Positions 29,801-36,979 of a stretch of 36,979 bases of DNA are shown in pieces. The position numbers and the translations under genes are program-made. The DNA is taken from positions 1-36,979 of IMG/VR virus record IMGVR_UViG_3300035183_000082; one strand, written 5' to 3'. Source of the stretch: a virus. Each line of letters starts with the position of its first letter. Position 1 is the stretch's first letter. The notes beneath the pieces are model-generated. The model was given only the letters and a program-made list of their open reading frames with translations, did no database searches and was not told the origin of the DNA.

Positions 29801-30853
29801 TCAGTACTTCCTTCTTGCTGGCATGAAGCTCTGCTCGATCTCGTACCAGCGGCGCTCCACTACTTCATGCACCTTGCTGATTGTCGCCGCGAATTTCTCC
29901 CGATCCCACTTCATGGCCGCGCGGGCCTCCTTCTTGATCTCGGTCTTGGCAATGCCGACCTCGGCGATGGAGCCGCACTCCGACAGCCACTCGAGGCAGG
30001 ACTTGTAATCGTCAATCCCGTAGCCGAAGCCGATCTCGAACTCGGCTTCGCGATATGGAAGCCCGACCTTGTTCTTCTCGACCTTGGCCTTGATCTTGAG
30101 GCCGATGGGGCGCTCGATGCCGGAGATCGTTTTCTTCTCCGTGCCGAGTTGTGCGAGGTATACTACCTGCGATGCGTAGAAGTCCAGGGCATGACCCCCT
30201 GAGCGCCTCGTCTTCTTCTGGAACATCATGGCGCCCACGTTATCGCGAATTTGCGACACGACGCCGAGCGTCACGTTTGATGCTGAGAGCTTGGTAACGA
30301 GGCGCCGGAACAGCTGCGACATCTGTTTGGCCTTGCCCATGCCGTAGGAGCCTTCATCGAAGTCCCTACCCATCTCAGCCCTGTCAGACAGTGCGTCCAG
30401 AGAGTCGAGGAAATAGAGTGTCGGATGCTTCGCCGTCTTGACTAGATGGTCCAGCTCCTCAAATAGATCTTCGACCGTTTCCAGCGGCTCGCCGAAGTCT
30501 ACGCGATCAAGCGGCATGCCCAGGGCTTCCGCATACTTCGGGTCGAAGGCGCTTTCGCACTCCGCATATCGGATGCGCCCTTTCGGATACCGCGCGGCGA
30601 AGTTGGCAGCGGCCTCAATACAGAGAAGGGTCTTGCCCGTGGACTTGTCACCCACGATGTTGAAGATGCGGTTCTCGGCCCAGCCCCCTCCGAGCGCCAG
30701 GTCTAACGTCTTGGACCCGGACGGAATGAACTTGAGGTCACGCTTGGGGCTGGCGAAGTAATTGCCGCCTGGTTCGAGGCGGGGCTTGGCGAACTTGGGG
30801 GCGGCCGTAGCCGCCCCCTTGTCGCGCTTACCCTTTAGACGGGCTCGCTTCAC
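29801..30853 (-). CDS. RecA/UvsX-like recombinase
   Basis: A 350-residue strand-exchange ATPase. Walker A GDKSTGKT is at residues 68-75, preceded by SGSKTLDLALGGGW, the RecA-family entry. Walker B is in TLYFLDSLDAL (about 144-154), and GVVSQIRDNVGAMM follows, matching the L1/L2 region. The N-terminus has a 35-residue basic extension (RARLKGKRDK). A GTG start at 30853 overlaps the SSB stop (GTGA), so its expression is linked to SSB. It would form filaments on single-stranded DNA made by the SbcCD-like complex, as T4 UvsX does. Confidence 0.9.
   Translation of the reverse strand: MKRARLKGKRDKGAATAAPKFAKPRLEPGGNYFASPKRDLKFIPSGSKTLDLALGGGWAENRIFNIVGDKSTGKTLLCIEAAANFAARYPKGRIRYAECESAFDPKYAEALGMPLDRVDFGEPLETVEDLFEELDHLVKTAKHPTLYFLDSLDALSDRAEMGRDFDEGSYGMGKAKQMSQLFRRLVTKLSASNVTLGVVSQIRDNVGAMMFQKKTRRSGGHALDFYASQVVYLAQLGTEKKTISGIERPIGLKIKAKVEKNKVGLPYREAEFEIGFGYGIDDYKSCLEWLSECGSIAEVGIAKTEIKKEARAAMKWDREKFAATISKVHEVVERRWYEIEQSFMPARRKY
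30797..30818 (-). other. Perfect 9-bp GC hairpin at the start of the recombinase gene
   Basis: On the - strand mRNA, GGGGGCGGC and GCCGCCCCC close a TACG loop; C(UACG)G is a very stable tetraloop. It lies at codons 12-19 of the recombinase. Nearly the same hairpin occurs at 12311-12331. It may slow ribosomes or block transcription partly, setting SSB above recombinase levels. Confidence 0.5.
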
Positions 30854-32127
30854 TTCTTGCCCCTGCGACGGGTGACTCCCGGACGGCGAGCCGGCGCTTT
30901 GGACTTGGACTTAGCTGCAGGTTTAGAGGGCTTCTTGCGAGAGCCGCCGCCACGGCGCGGAGCCTCCTCCTCTTCGTCCTCTTCCTCCTCTTCGTTCTCA
31001 GACTCGTCCTCTTCGTCCTCCTCATCTTCATCATCGGACTCGTCCTCGTCTTCGTCCTCAGACTCGTCCTCTTCGTCCTCCTCATCTTCATCATCGGACT
31101 CGTCCTCGTCTTCGTCCTCGTCCTCGGACTCTTCTTCGTCCTCCTCGTCCTCGTCCGAGTCGTCATCCTCGTCTTCGTCGGAGTCCTCGTCTTCCGACTC
31201 GTCGTCCTCATCGGACTCGTCGTCGTCGGACTCCTCCTCCTCCTCCTCCTCGTCTTCATCGTCCTCAGCCGGCTTGCGCTTGCCGCCCTTGGCAGGCTTC
31301 TTGCGCTTCGTCGCCTTGGACTTCTTCTTGTCGTCCTCGTCCTCCTCGTCCTCGTCCAAATCTTCGTCCGCCTCCTCGCTCGTGCCGGACAGAATACGGT
31401 CGAGGTACTTGGCATCATAGAAGTTCAGGACTGACGGGATCGGGTTCTCCTGCACGTACTCGAGGACTCCCTCTTGCACGTCCGGGTCGTCGCTGATCGG
31501 CGACGGCTCACGGTCGATGGAGATGCCGAAGTAACGAGTCTTGAGACCCGTTCCCTGGCGCTTCACCGTGACGTCGTATCCTTCATCGGGATGGTCGATC
31601 AGAAGCGTCTTGCCCGTCTTCTTGTTCTGGCAAAGGGCCGACACGTCACGGTCCATGGTCCATGACATATCCATGAGCTTCGGAGCATCGTCCTCGGCGT
31701 CGCGGTCGATGACCCACATGTAGACGCGCCGAGTGGGAGCGATGGACTTGGCGTCCTCGTCCTGCCCATCGTCCTTGAGCTCCTTATAGAGAGCGCAGAT
31801 CGGACAGGACTTGCCCTTCATCTTGTTGAGGCAGAGATACGCCGAGTTGTCCGCGCCGACGTTGCGGTGCACCCAAACGTCATACCCGTAGTGCTCATGA
31901 TCGTCCCACGTCGGGGGCAGGATGCGGAACGAATTGTCCCCCTGCTCGAACTTGAACATCTCGACGTTGGGCTTGACCGTTGAGTCGAAGCGTCCGCCTG
32001 TCTGTTCGGCGCGCGCCTTCACTGAGGCCGGATCACGCTCCTTGTAGACAAACGAGGACTTCTTTTTGCCAGGCTTGGACTTGCTGCCCTTTTTCGAGGA
32101 CAGCTTGCCCTTCTTGCTCAGAACCAT
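30850..32127 (-). CDS. gp32-like single-stranded DNA-binding protein with a giant acidic region
   Basis: A 425-residue protein. The basic N-terminus (residues 1-24) resembles the cooperativity region of T4 gp32. A core at about 50-250 includes a cysteine cluster C99, C108 and C111 with nearby histidines (H77, H79, H87) that could bind zinc as in gp32. Then comes a basic block (KKKSKATKRKKPAKGGKRK), about 100 residues almost wholly D, E and S, and a final basic tail of some 35 residues. In gp32 the acidic tail is short and terminal. The gene has an AAGGAG site 7 bases before ATG 32127. It lies directly before the recombinase gene and after the UvsY-like gene in transcription order. Confidence 0.8.
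   Translation of the reverse strand: MVLSKKGKLSSKKGSKSKPGKKKSSFVYKERDPASVKARAEQTGGRFDSTVKPNVEMFKFEQGDNSFRILPPTWDDHEHYGYDVWVHRNVGADNSAYLCLNKMKGKSCPICALYKELKDDGQDEDAKSIAPTRRVYMWVIDRDAEDDAPKLMDMSWTMDRDVSALCQNKKTGKTLLIDHPDEGYDVTVKRQGTGLKTRYFGISIDREPSPISDDPDVQEGVLEYVQENPIPSVLNFYDAKYLDRILSGTSEEADEDLDEDEEDEDDKKKSKATKRKKPAKGGKRKPAEDDEDEEEEEEESDDDESDEDDESEDEDSDEDEDDDSDEDEEDEEESEDEDEDEDESDDEDEEDEEDESEDEDEDESDDEDEEDEEDESENEEEEEDEEEEAPRRGGGSRKKPSKPAAKSKSKAPARRPGVTRRRGKK
30997..31119 (-). repeat. 60-bp tandem repeat inside the acidic region of the SSB gene
   Basis: Bases 30997-31059 and 31057-31119 are identical at a 60-base period, giving two in-frame copies of a 20-residue D/E/S unit. The surrounding 300 bases are simple-sequence TCC/TCT/TCG triplets on the + strand. 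Such DNA is prone to slippage, so copy number may vary between isolates. Confidence 0.85.
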
Positions 32128-32144
32128 TTCAGTTCTCCTTCTTG

Positions 32145-32810
32145 CTAATCGACACCCCGACGCTGCCGGTTCATGGCTCGTCGGGCAGTATCGGCGTCAC
32201 GGTCTTTCATACCGCGAACGCCCGCCCCCTTCGATGGGTCCGCCCAGTAGTTCAATGAGCAGAGCGTAACCATCTCGCGGAGCGCGTGGCCTCTGGCGAC
32301 CACAGACTCCTTGAGGGCTTGCCATTCTCGCACTGAGTGCTCCATGCGAAGAAGCTGATCCGTCGCTCGCACGACGTTGGAGTTCACGCGAATTTGGGCC
32401 TTCACGTCGCCCTCTGTCAGCTTGACCTCTGAGTTCCTGGCGCCCCGCCGGAGCCAGGCATCGACCTGCGCCTCCACGGTCGCTAGATATGTTTTTGCCG
32501 CGTCCCGTCGCGAGATTTGCAGGGCGAGCTTCCGCGATACGCGGAACATAAGGTCAGGCTGTTCCTGTACCGCCTCTTCAAGTGCATGCTCGTCAATTCT
32601 CAAGCAGCCGTCAAACGTCTCGAGGGTGATCTTGTCATCATCCGGGTTGTAGAAAGTCCCGATTGTCAGCCCGGCATCTTCGAAGGCACCGAGCATGCCG
32701 ACAGGAGTCATGACGCTCCGCTTTTTCTTCTTGCGAGCGATGGCATCCTCGAGATCGAGCTGCTCTTCGTACCCCTTTCGGCGGCCCAGTTTCGTCTTCA
32801 TTTTCGTCAT
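32145..32810 (-). CDS. Candidate UvsY-like recombination mediator
   Basis: A 221-residue, mainly helical, basic protein. The first 35 residues are strongly basic (RKKKKRS). Residues about 95-195 form helices with the ordering Y...VEAQVDAWL, then L-T-E-G-D-V-K, a long helix with R-M-E-H-S-V-R-E-W, and R-G-H-A-L-R-E-M. This resembles the C-terminal helical half of T4 UvsY as I remember it. The gene stands next to SSB and recombinase genes, the two partners of UvsY. The start may be 32810 or 32801; neither has a strong ribosome site. Without a profile search this is an inference; otherwise it is an uncharacterised replication protein. Confidence 0.5.
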   Translation of the reverse strand: MTKMKTKLGRRKGYEEQLDLEDAIARKKKKRSVMTPVGMLGAFEDAGLTIGTFYNPDDDKITLETFDGCLRIDEHALEEAVQEQPDLMFRVSRKLALQISRRDAAKTYLATVEAQVDAWLRRGARNSEVKLTEGDVKAQIRVNSNVVRATDQLLRMEHSVREWQALKESVVARGHALREMVTLCSLNYWADPSKGAGVRGMKDRDADTARRAMNRQRRGVD

Positions 32811-32825
32811 GCCATGACATACTTC

Positions 32826-33749
32826 TCATGCGTAGAGTACGCGGCCAATCGAGAGCATCAGCGGACCCATCTTCTCATACTCACGGTAGGGTTCGGAGAA
32901 CATCTCGAGGATGTGGAGCAGCCACTCTGGCTTTGCTACCTTCGGGTTCTTCAAGCATGCGGCGACGTAGTTGCAAATGACAATGCGTACTCCTTCGGGG
33001 CTTTCGTCGGTGAACTCAGCGACGATCTTCATGGCCCCCGCCCAATCCTTCCGTCGTTCGAAGCATAGGTACCGCGCCAGCTTTATGGTGGGGTCCGAGG
33101 CTTGCGCCGATTGCAGGAGTGCTGCCGCCTCGGCTTTCGTCTTGGCATCGGTGCAGAGCGCGAGATTGACGAGCATCTGCCGGGGCGAGCCGCCAGCCTC
33201 CTTGATGATAAGGTCGCCGATATCTCCCGGTAGCTCGATCCCCTCGGCCTTCACCACCCGATCATAAAGCTTGCCGAGCGTCTTCTCCGGCACGGATTTC
33301 AGATTGAGTGAGACGCAGCGCGTCTTGATGGTCGTCATAATCTTCGCCGGCTCCGTTGTGCAGAGGAACCACAGCAGATGCGCGGGAGGTTCTTCGATGA
33401 TTTTGAGCAGCGACTCCCAAGCCTGTTTCGACAGTCGATGGCACTCGTCCAGAATGACGGCGACCCGCTCCGTGTCTCCAAAGGGCTTGTACTGAACGAG
33501 CTGCTTGATCTCCCGCATGTTGTCCACGCCCGTATATGTCGCGGCGTCCAGCTCATGGATCGTTGCCTTGGAGCATCCGGCCTCGCGCGCGGCGATGCGT
33601 GCGAGAGTCGTCTTGCCGACGCCGGATGGTCCGGTCAGGAGAAAGGTCTGGACGCCTTTCTTGAGATTGGCCTTAAGTGATCGGACGGCAGCATCCTGGC
33701 CGAGCACCTTGTCGAAGGTCTTGGGTCTATACCTTGTGTGTAAGCTCAT
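32826..33749 (-). CDS. Clamp-loader-like AAA+ ATPase (DnaX / T4 gp44-like)
   Basis: A 307-residue AAA+ protein. The opening TRYRPKTFDKVLGQ is the clamp loader signature. Walker A GPSGVGKT is at residues 40-47, Walker B VILDECHRLS has D101-E102, sensor 1 lies in FLCTTEPAK, and the arginine finger region TRC is at 143-145. It has no zinc-binding cysteines of cellular DnaX, so it is closer to gp44/RFC small subunits. It would load a sliding clamp, whose gene is not seen here. ATG 33749 was chosen because the signature starts there; an upstream extension lies in the PRTase gene. It overlaps that gene by 23 bases. Confidence 0.85.
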   Translation of the reverse strand: MSLHTRYRPKTFDKVLGQDAAVRSLKANLKKGVQTFLLTGPSGVGKTTLARIAAREAGCSKATIHELDAATYTGVDNMREIKQLVQYKPFGDTERVAVILDECHRLSKQAWESLLKIIEEPPAHLLWFLCTTEPAKIMTTIKTRCVSLNLKSVPEKTLGKLYDRVVKAEGIELPGDIGDLIIKEAGGSPRQMLVNLALCTDAKTKAEAAALLQSAQASDPTIKLARYLCFERRKDWAGAMKIVAEFTDESPEGVRIVICNYVAACLKNPKVAKPEWLLHILEMFSEPYREYEKMGPLMLSIGRVLYA

Positions 33750-34158
33750 ATTTGCGAGCGTCCTCTTCTGCTTTCTGCCAATCCTCCCAGGGGAAAACAA
33801 CCCACGCCTCCGGGCTCTCGAAGCGACCGTACCCGGCGACAAGAGACGGGTTCTTGTTTACCCATACCCATGCGGCGAACTTTCCCTTGGGGAATATTTG
33901 ATAGAAGCGATTGATGGTCTTTTGCATCGTGTCGCCGGACTCGAGGATGTCATCAACGATAAGGCAACAGTCCTCGGGTTCCATTAGTAATGGAATGTCC
34001 AGGTGGTGCGACAATGAGGCGGCGAGGATCACACCCCCGCGCGGGATGCCGTAGACGCCTTTGAGTTTGCCGACGAGTGGCCCGGCTTTATAGTCGGCGA
34101 TGGCAGCGTAGACGCCATCATCGAAGTCATCCCATGTGAGAAACAGCTTCTTAACCAC
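33727..34158 (-). CDS. Phosphoribosyltransferase
   Basis: A 143-residue type I PRTase-fold protein. The PRPP-binding motif LIVDDILESGDTM is at about residues 66-78, and a GIPRGGVILA loop lies at 38-47. It would attach or remove phosphoribose on a purine- or pyrimidine-type base, acting in salvage. The start is GTG 34158 with AGGAG 6 bases upstream. A longer frame reaching into the polymerase gene is rejected. It overlaps the polymerase stop by 8 bases. It is short for the family, so it may be a minimal form (xanthine/hypoxanthine type), and substrate is unknown. Confidence 0.8.
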   Translation of the reverse strand: MVKKLFLTWDDFDDGVYAAIADYKAGPLVGKLKGVYGIPRGGVILAASLSHHLDIPLLMEPEDCCLIVDDILESGDTMQKTINRFYQIFPKGKFAAWVWVNKNPSLVAGYGRFESPEAWVVFPWEDWQKAEEDARKYELTHKV

Positions 34159-36727
34159 GTATCGCTCCTGTCCACTTGTCCGACCGGAACACCCCTCCAT
34201 TGGCGAGGCCGTCTGTCGCCTTGTCCGCCCAGTTCTGACCGACTGACATTTCAACAACGATAGGGACCACGTTCGCCCACTCGAAGGGGCATGCCAGCAT
34301 CTCCCGCACAACGATTTCGGCCAGTTCATCAATCCTCTTTTCTTCCCAAATGAAGGTCAGGTCGTCATGTATCTCCATACTCGCTTGAAGCAGGTCATGG
34401 TCTATCTTGGAGAGGCGTATCATGGCATCGAGCACGATGGCGGCTTCATCCGCCTGAATAGGCGCATTGATCAGCTCATTGGGGCTGATCGGAGCGCGAC
34501 GGCGGAAGCCCGTGCAGCCGGTGACATAGCCATGCTTCCAGTAGAATTTCTCTATGCGCTCGTGCCATCCTTTAATGTCGGGGAACATCTCCCAAAACTC
34601 GTCAAGGCACTCCTCGGCAATGTCCAGGGGTATACCGAGCTCACTAGCAATCTTCTTCGCTCGTGCGCCGAAGAATGATGGGAATACCATCTGGTTCTTC
34701 GTGTCTCCCCTCTTTGCCTTGAAGAGGTCTTTGTCCTCTTTGAGTGCGCGGCGGCCCCCTGGAACCCACTCCGGGTACTTGTCAATAATGCGCCAGGTCC
34801 AGTCCGCGTGAATGTCGTAGTCTTCCCAAAAGGCTTTCAGCAGTGCAGCATCGAGGCTCTCCATGCCCACGTTCCGGGCCTGAATTTGCCCGTAGTCGAA
34901 TGACACGACCTTATAGCCAGGCTTCGCCGCGATCTGAGAGCGGACCTCTTTCGTCTGCCGCTTGGGGAAGTTTTGAATGTTCGGGTCCTCGGAGCTGGTG
35001 CGCCATGTCCGAGTGGTGGTAGTGGAAATGATCGGGTGTACCATGCCGTCCGGGTAAAGGTGCGGCGACCCTGGCATCAACGGCTTGACGTAGGTCGAGT
35101 GTAGCTTGTTCGCTTTGCGCCAGCGAATGATCAGGCGCGCGACCGGATGCTTTATCTTGGCAATGGCCTTCTCGTCAGCATTGTCCAGAGGCACCCCGAC
35201 GATCTGCCGGAAGAAGTCGAGCACGTCTTTGGAAGCTGCCGGATTGAATGAATGACCGAAGCGCCGCTCGAACTTCTTGATACTAGGGAGCCGCGCGAGG
35301 CTGGCTTCGGCCTTCTCCCGGCGACGTGCGTAGCGTCGATCAAAGAGTGCAACGGCTTTCGGGTCGACAGGTACTCCCTTGAGTTGGGTGAGGACGAGAG
35401 TCGGGATGCGCGGGTAGTGCATCCGGTAGAGGTCCGATAACCCTTCCTCCTCGAGCCGCTTTCGCTGCTTTGTCCAGAGCAGCCGATGGTATTTCGCATC
35501 GAGGCCGTTATATCGGCAGACATGCTCGACAGGGTACTTGTCCAAGTTGTTCTTGTCGAGGTCGCCGGACAGGGCTTTCACGTTCAGCCCGAAGTACTGC
35601 ATGATCAGGAACTCGAGGGAGAGGGCGTCGGGCTTACCCATCTTCATGCGCTCGTCAAGCAGGTAGGCTTGTGAGGCCGTGTCGCCCCACTTCGTTCCGT
35701 GCAAGATCTCTTTGCCGAACCAGAACGCCGACCACTCCTGCTCGAAGTTGAGGAAGTGTGAGATCTTCCGGCACTTGGCTTTGTGGAAGAAGAGTTTGAG
35801 CTCCCGCATGATCAGCTCGCGCTCTTCGTGGTTCCATGTCGCACCTGAGTGATCAATCGGGAAGGCGAGTGTGCGGGCGCCTGTAGATAGCGCGACGGTG
35901 AGTATCTTGGCTCCTGCCGCATATGGCCTCTTCTTATTCGTCTCGTAGTCGAGGCCGACGGCCTTCTCCTCATAGAGCGATCGGAGGAAGGCGACGATGC
36001 GCCGCGCGTCCTTGCACTCGACCTCGATGCCCTCTAGTGCGGTCTCTTTTGTATGGACAATAGGTTTCGGTAGTCCGGCTTTGACGGCAGCGAAGGCGCG
36101 CTTCATGTCTAGCGCGAATTGGAATTCTTCATCGGAGCCGTAGCCCTTCGAGCGGAAGCCGCGCTCTGTCGCCTTCCGGGCGAGGTATGAGGGGTGCAGC
36201 ATGGGGAAGAACCAGCACGTATGCGACCCCACCTTGATCGGCACCATGCGCCCGCACCACTTGGTGATGCCCGTCATGTCGAGTGCCCATCTGAGGGGTA
36301 CTCCGCCGAACCCGAAGATAGCTTCCGGTTTTGTCTTCTCAATGTCGGCAATGACAGAGGGACGGCAGCACTCGATCTCGACCTGGGTGGGCGTGCGATT
36401 GCCGTCCCCCTCCTTTGGCCGGGTCCTTACGCAGTTGTTCCATCGGACTTTAGAGTGCCATTCAGGGGGCATATAAGAGCGCAGGAGCCGGCCTGCTTTG
36501 CCGACGAGCTGGCGGCCCTGCCGATCCTCTTTTTCCCCTGGCGCTTCGCCTAGCAGGTAGACTTGGGGGTTCTCACATCCCGTTGCTGGCATGTCCGGGT
36601 TGTGCAAATCGCAATGGAGCGATGCGAGGGGACATGCCTTGCATCCGGCAGCATGGAGTGTTTCGACAGAGATGCGGCCCGTATCGCGCCTAGGGCGCTT
36701 GGGCTCCACGAAGCTGAAGAACCCCAT
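34151..36727 (-). CDS. UDG-family domain fused to family A DNA polymerase
   Basis: An 858-residue replicative polymerase. Residues 25-215 resemble type IV/V uracil-DNA glycosylases: CxxC at 29-32, GEAPGEKED at 60-68, C99 and C120 with NRTP between them (likely 4Fe-4S ligands), and HPSY at 178-181. The 3'-5' exonuclease follows, with D260-Y-E262, N327/E329 and Y406...D410. The polymerase has TRTWRTSSEDPNIQNFP (572-588), motif A DYGQIQAR (611-618), motif B R673-x3-K677 with VFPSFFG, and motif C IHDD (786-789). Motif A has Gln616 where Glu is usual. UDG-like domains fused to Pol A are known in SPO1-type phages. The gene begins 6 bases after a partial upstream gene. Confidence 0.9.
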   Translation of the reverse strand: MGFFSFVEPKRPRRDTGRISVETLHAAGCKACPLASLHCDLHNPDMPATGCENPQVYLLGEAPGEKEDRQGRQLVGKAGRLLRSYMPPEWHSKVRWNNCVRTRPKEGDGNRTPTQVEIECCRPSVIADIEKTKPEAIFGFGGVPLRWALDMTGITKWCGRMVPIKVGSHTCWFFPMLHPSYLARKATERGFRSKGYGSDEEFQFALDMKRAFAAVKAGLPKPIVHTKETALEGIEVECKDARRIVAFLRSLYEEKAVGLDYETNKKRPYAAGAKILTVALSTGARTLAFPIDHSGATWNHEERELIMRELKLFFHKAKCRKISHFLNFEQEWSAFWFGKEILHGTKWGDTASQAYLLDERMKMGKPDALSLEFLIMQYFGLNVKALSGDLDKNNLDKYPVEHVCRYNGLDAKYHRLLWTKQRKRLEEEGLSDLYRMHYPRIPTLVLTQLKGVPVDPKAVALFDRRYARRREKAEASLARLPSIKKFERRFGHSFNPAASKDVLDFFRQIVGVPLDNADEKAIAKIKHPVARLIIRWRKANKLHSTYVKPLMPGSPHLYPDGMVHPIISTTTTRTWRTSSEDPNIQNFPKRQTKEVRSQIAAKPGYKVVSFDYGQIQARNVGMESLDAALLKAFWEDYDIHADWTWRIIDKYPEWVPGGRRALKEDKDLFKAKRGDTKNQMVFPSFFGARAKKIASELGIPLDIAEECLDEFWEMFPDIKGWHERIEKFYWKHGYVTGCTGFRRRAPISPNELINAPIQADEAAIVLDAMIRLSKIDHDLLQASMEIHDDLTFIWEEKRIDELAEIVVREMLACPFEWANVVPIVVEMSVGQNWADKATDGLANGGVFRSDKWTGAIRG

Positions 36728-36733
36728 GGTGCA

Positions 36734-36979
36734 TTACGCCGATGCCGAGCGGCCGGCCACCAGGTAGAAGCCGGCCTCCTTGCCGTGCATGATCAGACAG
36801 GAGTCGGTGAGGCAGAACTCTTCATACGCGCCGATGCCGGCCCTGATCAGGCGCGGCTCATAGCGCTTGACGGGGATCTCCGGGTGCTCCTTGAGGGTGA
36901 TGAAGTCAGAGACTTCCATCCTGCCGCTCTTGGAAAACACCCGGAGCTTGCCGCCTTCAACCCGTACCTGCGAGTAATC
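36734..36979 (-). CDS. 3' end of an unidentified gene (partial, runs off the right edge)
   Basis: The frame is open from the right edge to TAA 36734, giving 81 visible residues and not necessarily starting at the GTG at 36940. It contains VEGGKLRVFSKSG, which loosely recalls strand motifs of nucleotidyltransferases, and two cysteines (EEFCLTDSCLI). No family can be called. The stop is 6 bases before the polymerase start, so it is part of the same operon. Confidence 0.55.
   Translation of the reverse strand, partial: DYSQVRVEGGKLRVFSKSGRMEVSDFITLKEHPEIPVKRYEPRLIRAGIGAYEEFCLTDSCLIMHGKEAGFYLVAGRSASA

Noticed and set aside
30857-31420. Serine-rich 187-residue frame on the + strand
   Set aside because: It is the complement of the D/E/S repeat of the SSB gene; poly-Ser is the direct result of the TCC/TCT/TCG triplets.
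33750-33842. Extended N-terminus of the clamp loader gene
   Set aside because: The extra 31 residues lie within the PRTase gene and the family signature begins right at ATG 33749.
36734-36979. ATP-dependent DNA ligase for the truncated right-edge gene
   Set aside because: The short VFSKSG-type similarity is too weak and the remaining length after it does not fit a ligase.
1-36979. tRNA genes, insertion sequences and attachment sites
   Set aside because: No cloverleaf, transposase, inverted terminal repeats or integrase could be recognised by eye.

Overview
The window is a dense stretch of a tailed double-stranded DNA phage genome, or a prophage copy of one. Evidence for this is the near-complete head, neck, tail and lysis gene order on the + strand, which converges on a block of replication and recombination genes on the - strand. 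A 867-residue tape measure, a tail tube gene, a frameshifted tail-chaperone pair and no recognisable sheath gene point to a siphovirus with a long non-contractile tail. The two-membrane spanin and SAR-type endolysin imply a Gram-negative host. A GcrA-like C-terminal domain at about 28.3 kb hints at an alphaproteobacterial host, but this is inference. No integrase, repressor, tRNA, CRISPR array or insertion sequence was seen, and the terminase and portal lie outside the window.

Layout, + strand. 0-1.3 kb: the 3' end of an unknown gene, a dNMP kinase and an HD nucleotidase. 1.3-2.5 kb: a Mu F-like minor head protein and a small protein. 2.6-6.1 kb: an accessory cassette of an ATP-grasp enzyme, an 85-residue protein, a sugar-nucleotide epimerase and two paralogous glycosyltransferase-like proteins, placed inside the head module. 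6.2-9.8 kb: an unusual fused prohead protease/ChaB/DUF2213/scaffold gene, a cement protein and the major capsid protein, closed by a terminator. 9.8-19.2 kb: head-tail connectors, tail tube with an Ig-like domain, tail chaperones with a CCCTTTC frameshift site, tape measure and distal tail proteins. 19.2-20.8 kb: three tandem paralogs sharing a PDVGxRWG motif. 20.8-24.1 kb: small membrane proteins, SAR endolysin, Rz/Rz1-like spanins and small secreted proteins, ending at a strong terminator (24116-24149).

Layout, - strand, in transcription order from the right edge. A truncated unknown gene comes first, followed by a UDG/family A DNA polymerase fusion, a phosphoribosyltransferase and an AAA+ clamp loader. 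Next are a candidate UvsY-like mediator, a gp32-like single-strand binding protein with a very long acidic region, and a RecA/UvsX-like recombinase. The rest are two small ORFs, a PD-(D/E)XK nuclease, a GcrA-like protein, a HAD phosphatase, an SbcD/gp47-like nuclease, a MazG-like pyrophosphohydrolase, a small ORF and an SbcC/gp46-like ATPase. Most stops and starts overlap or nearly abut, suggesting one polycistronic unit. Together these would form a T4-style recombination-dependent replication set driven by a Pol I-type polymerase. Assignments rest on motif recognition by eye; no database search was run.
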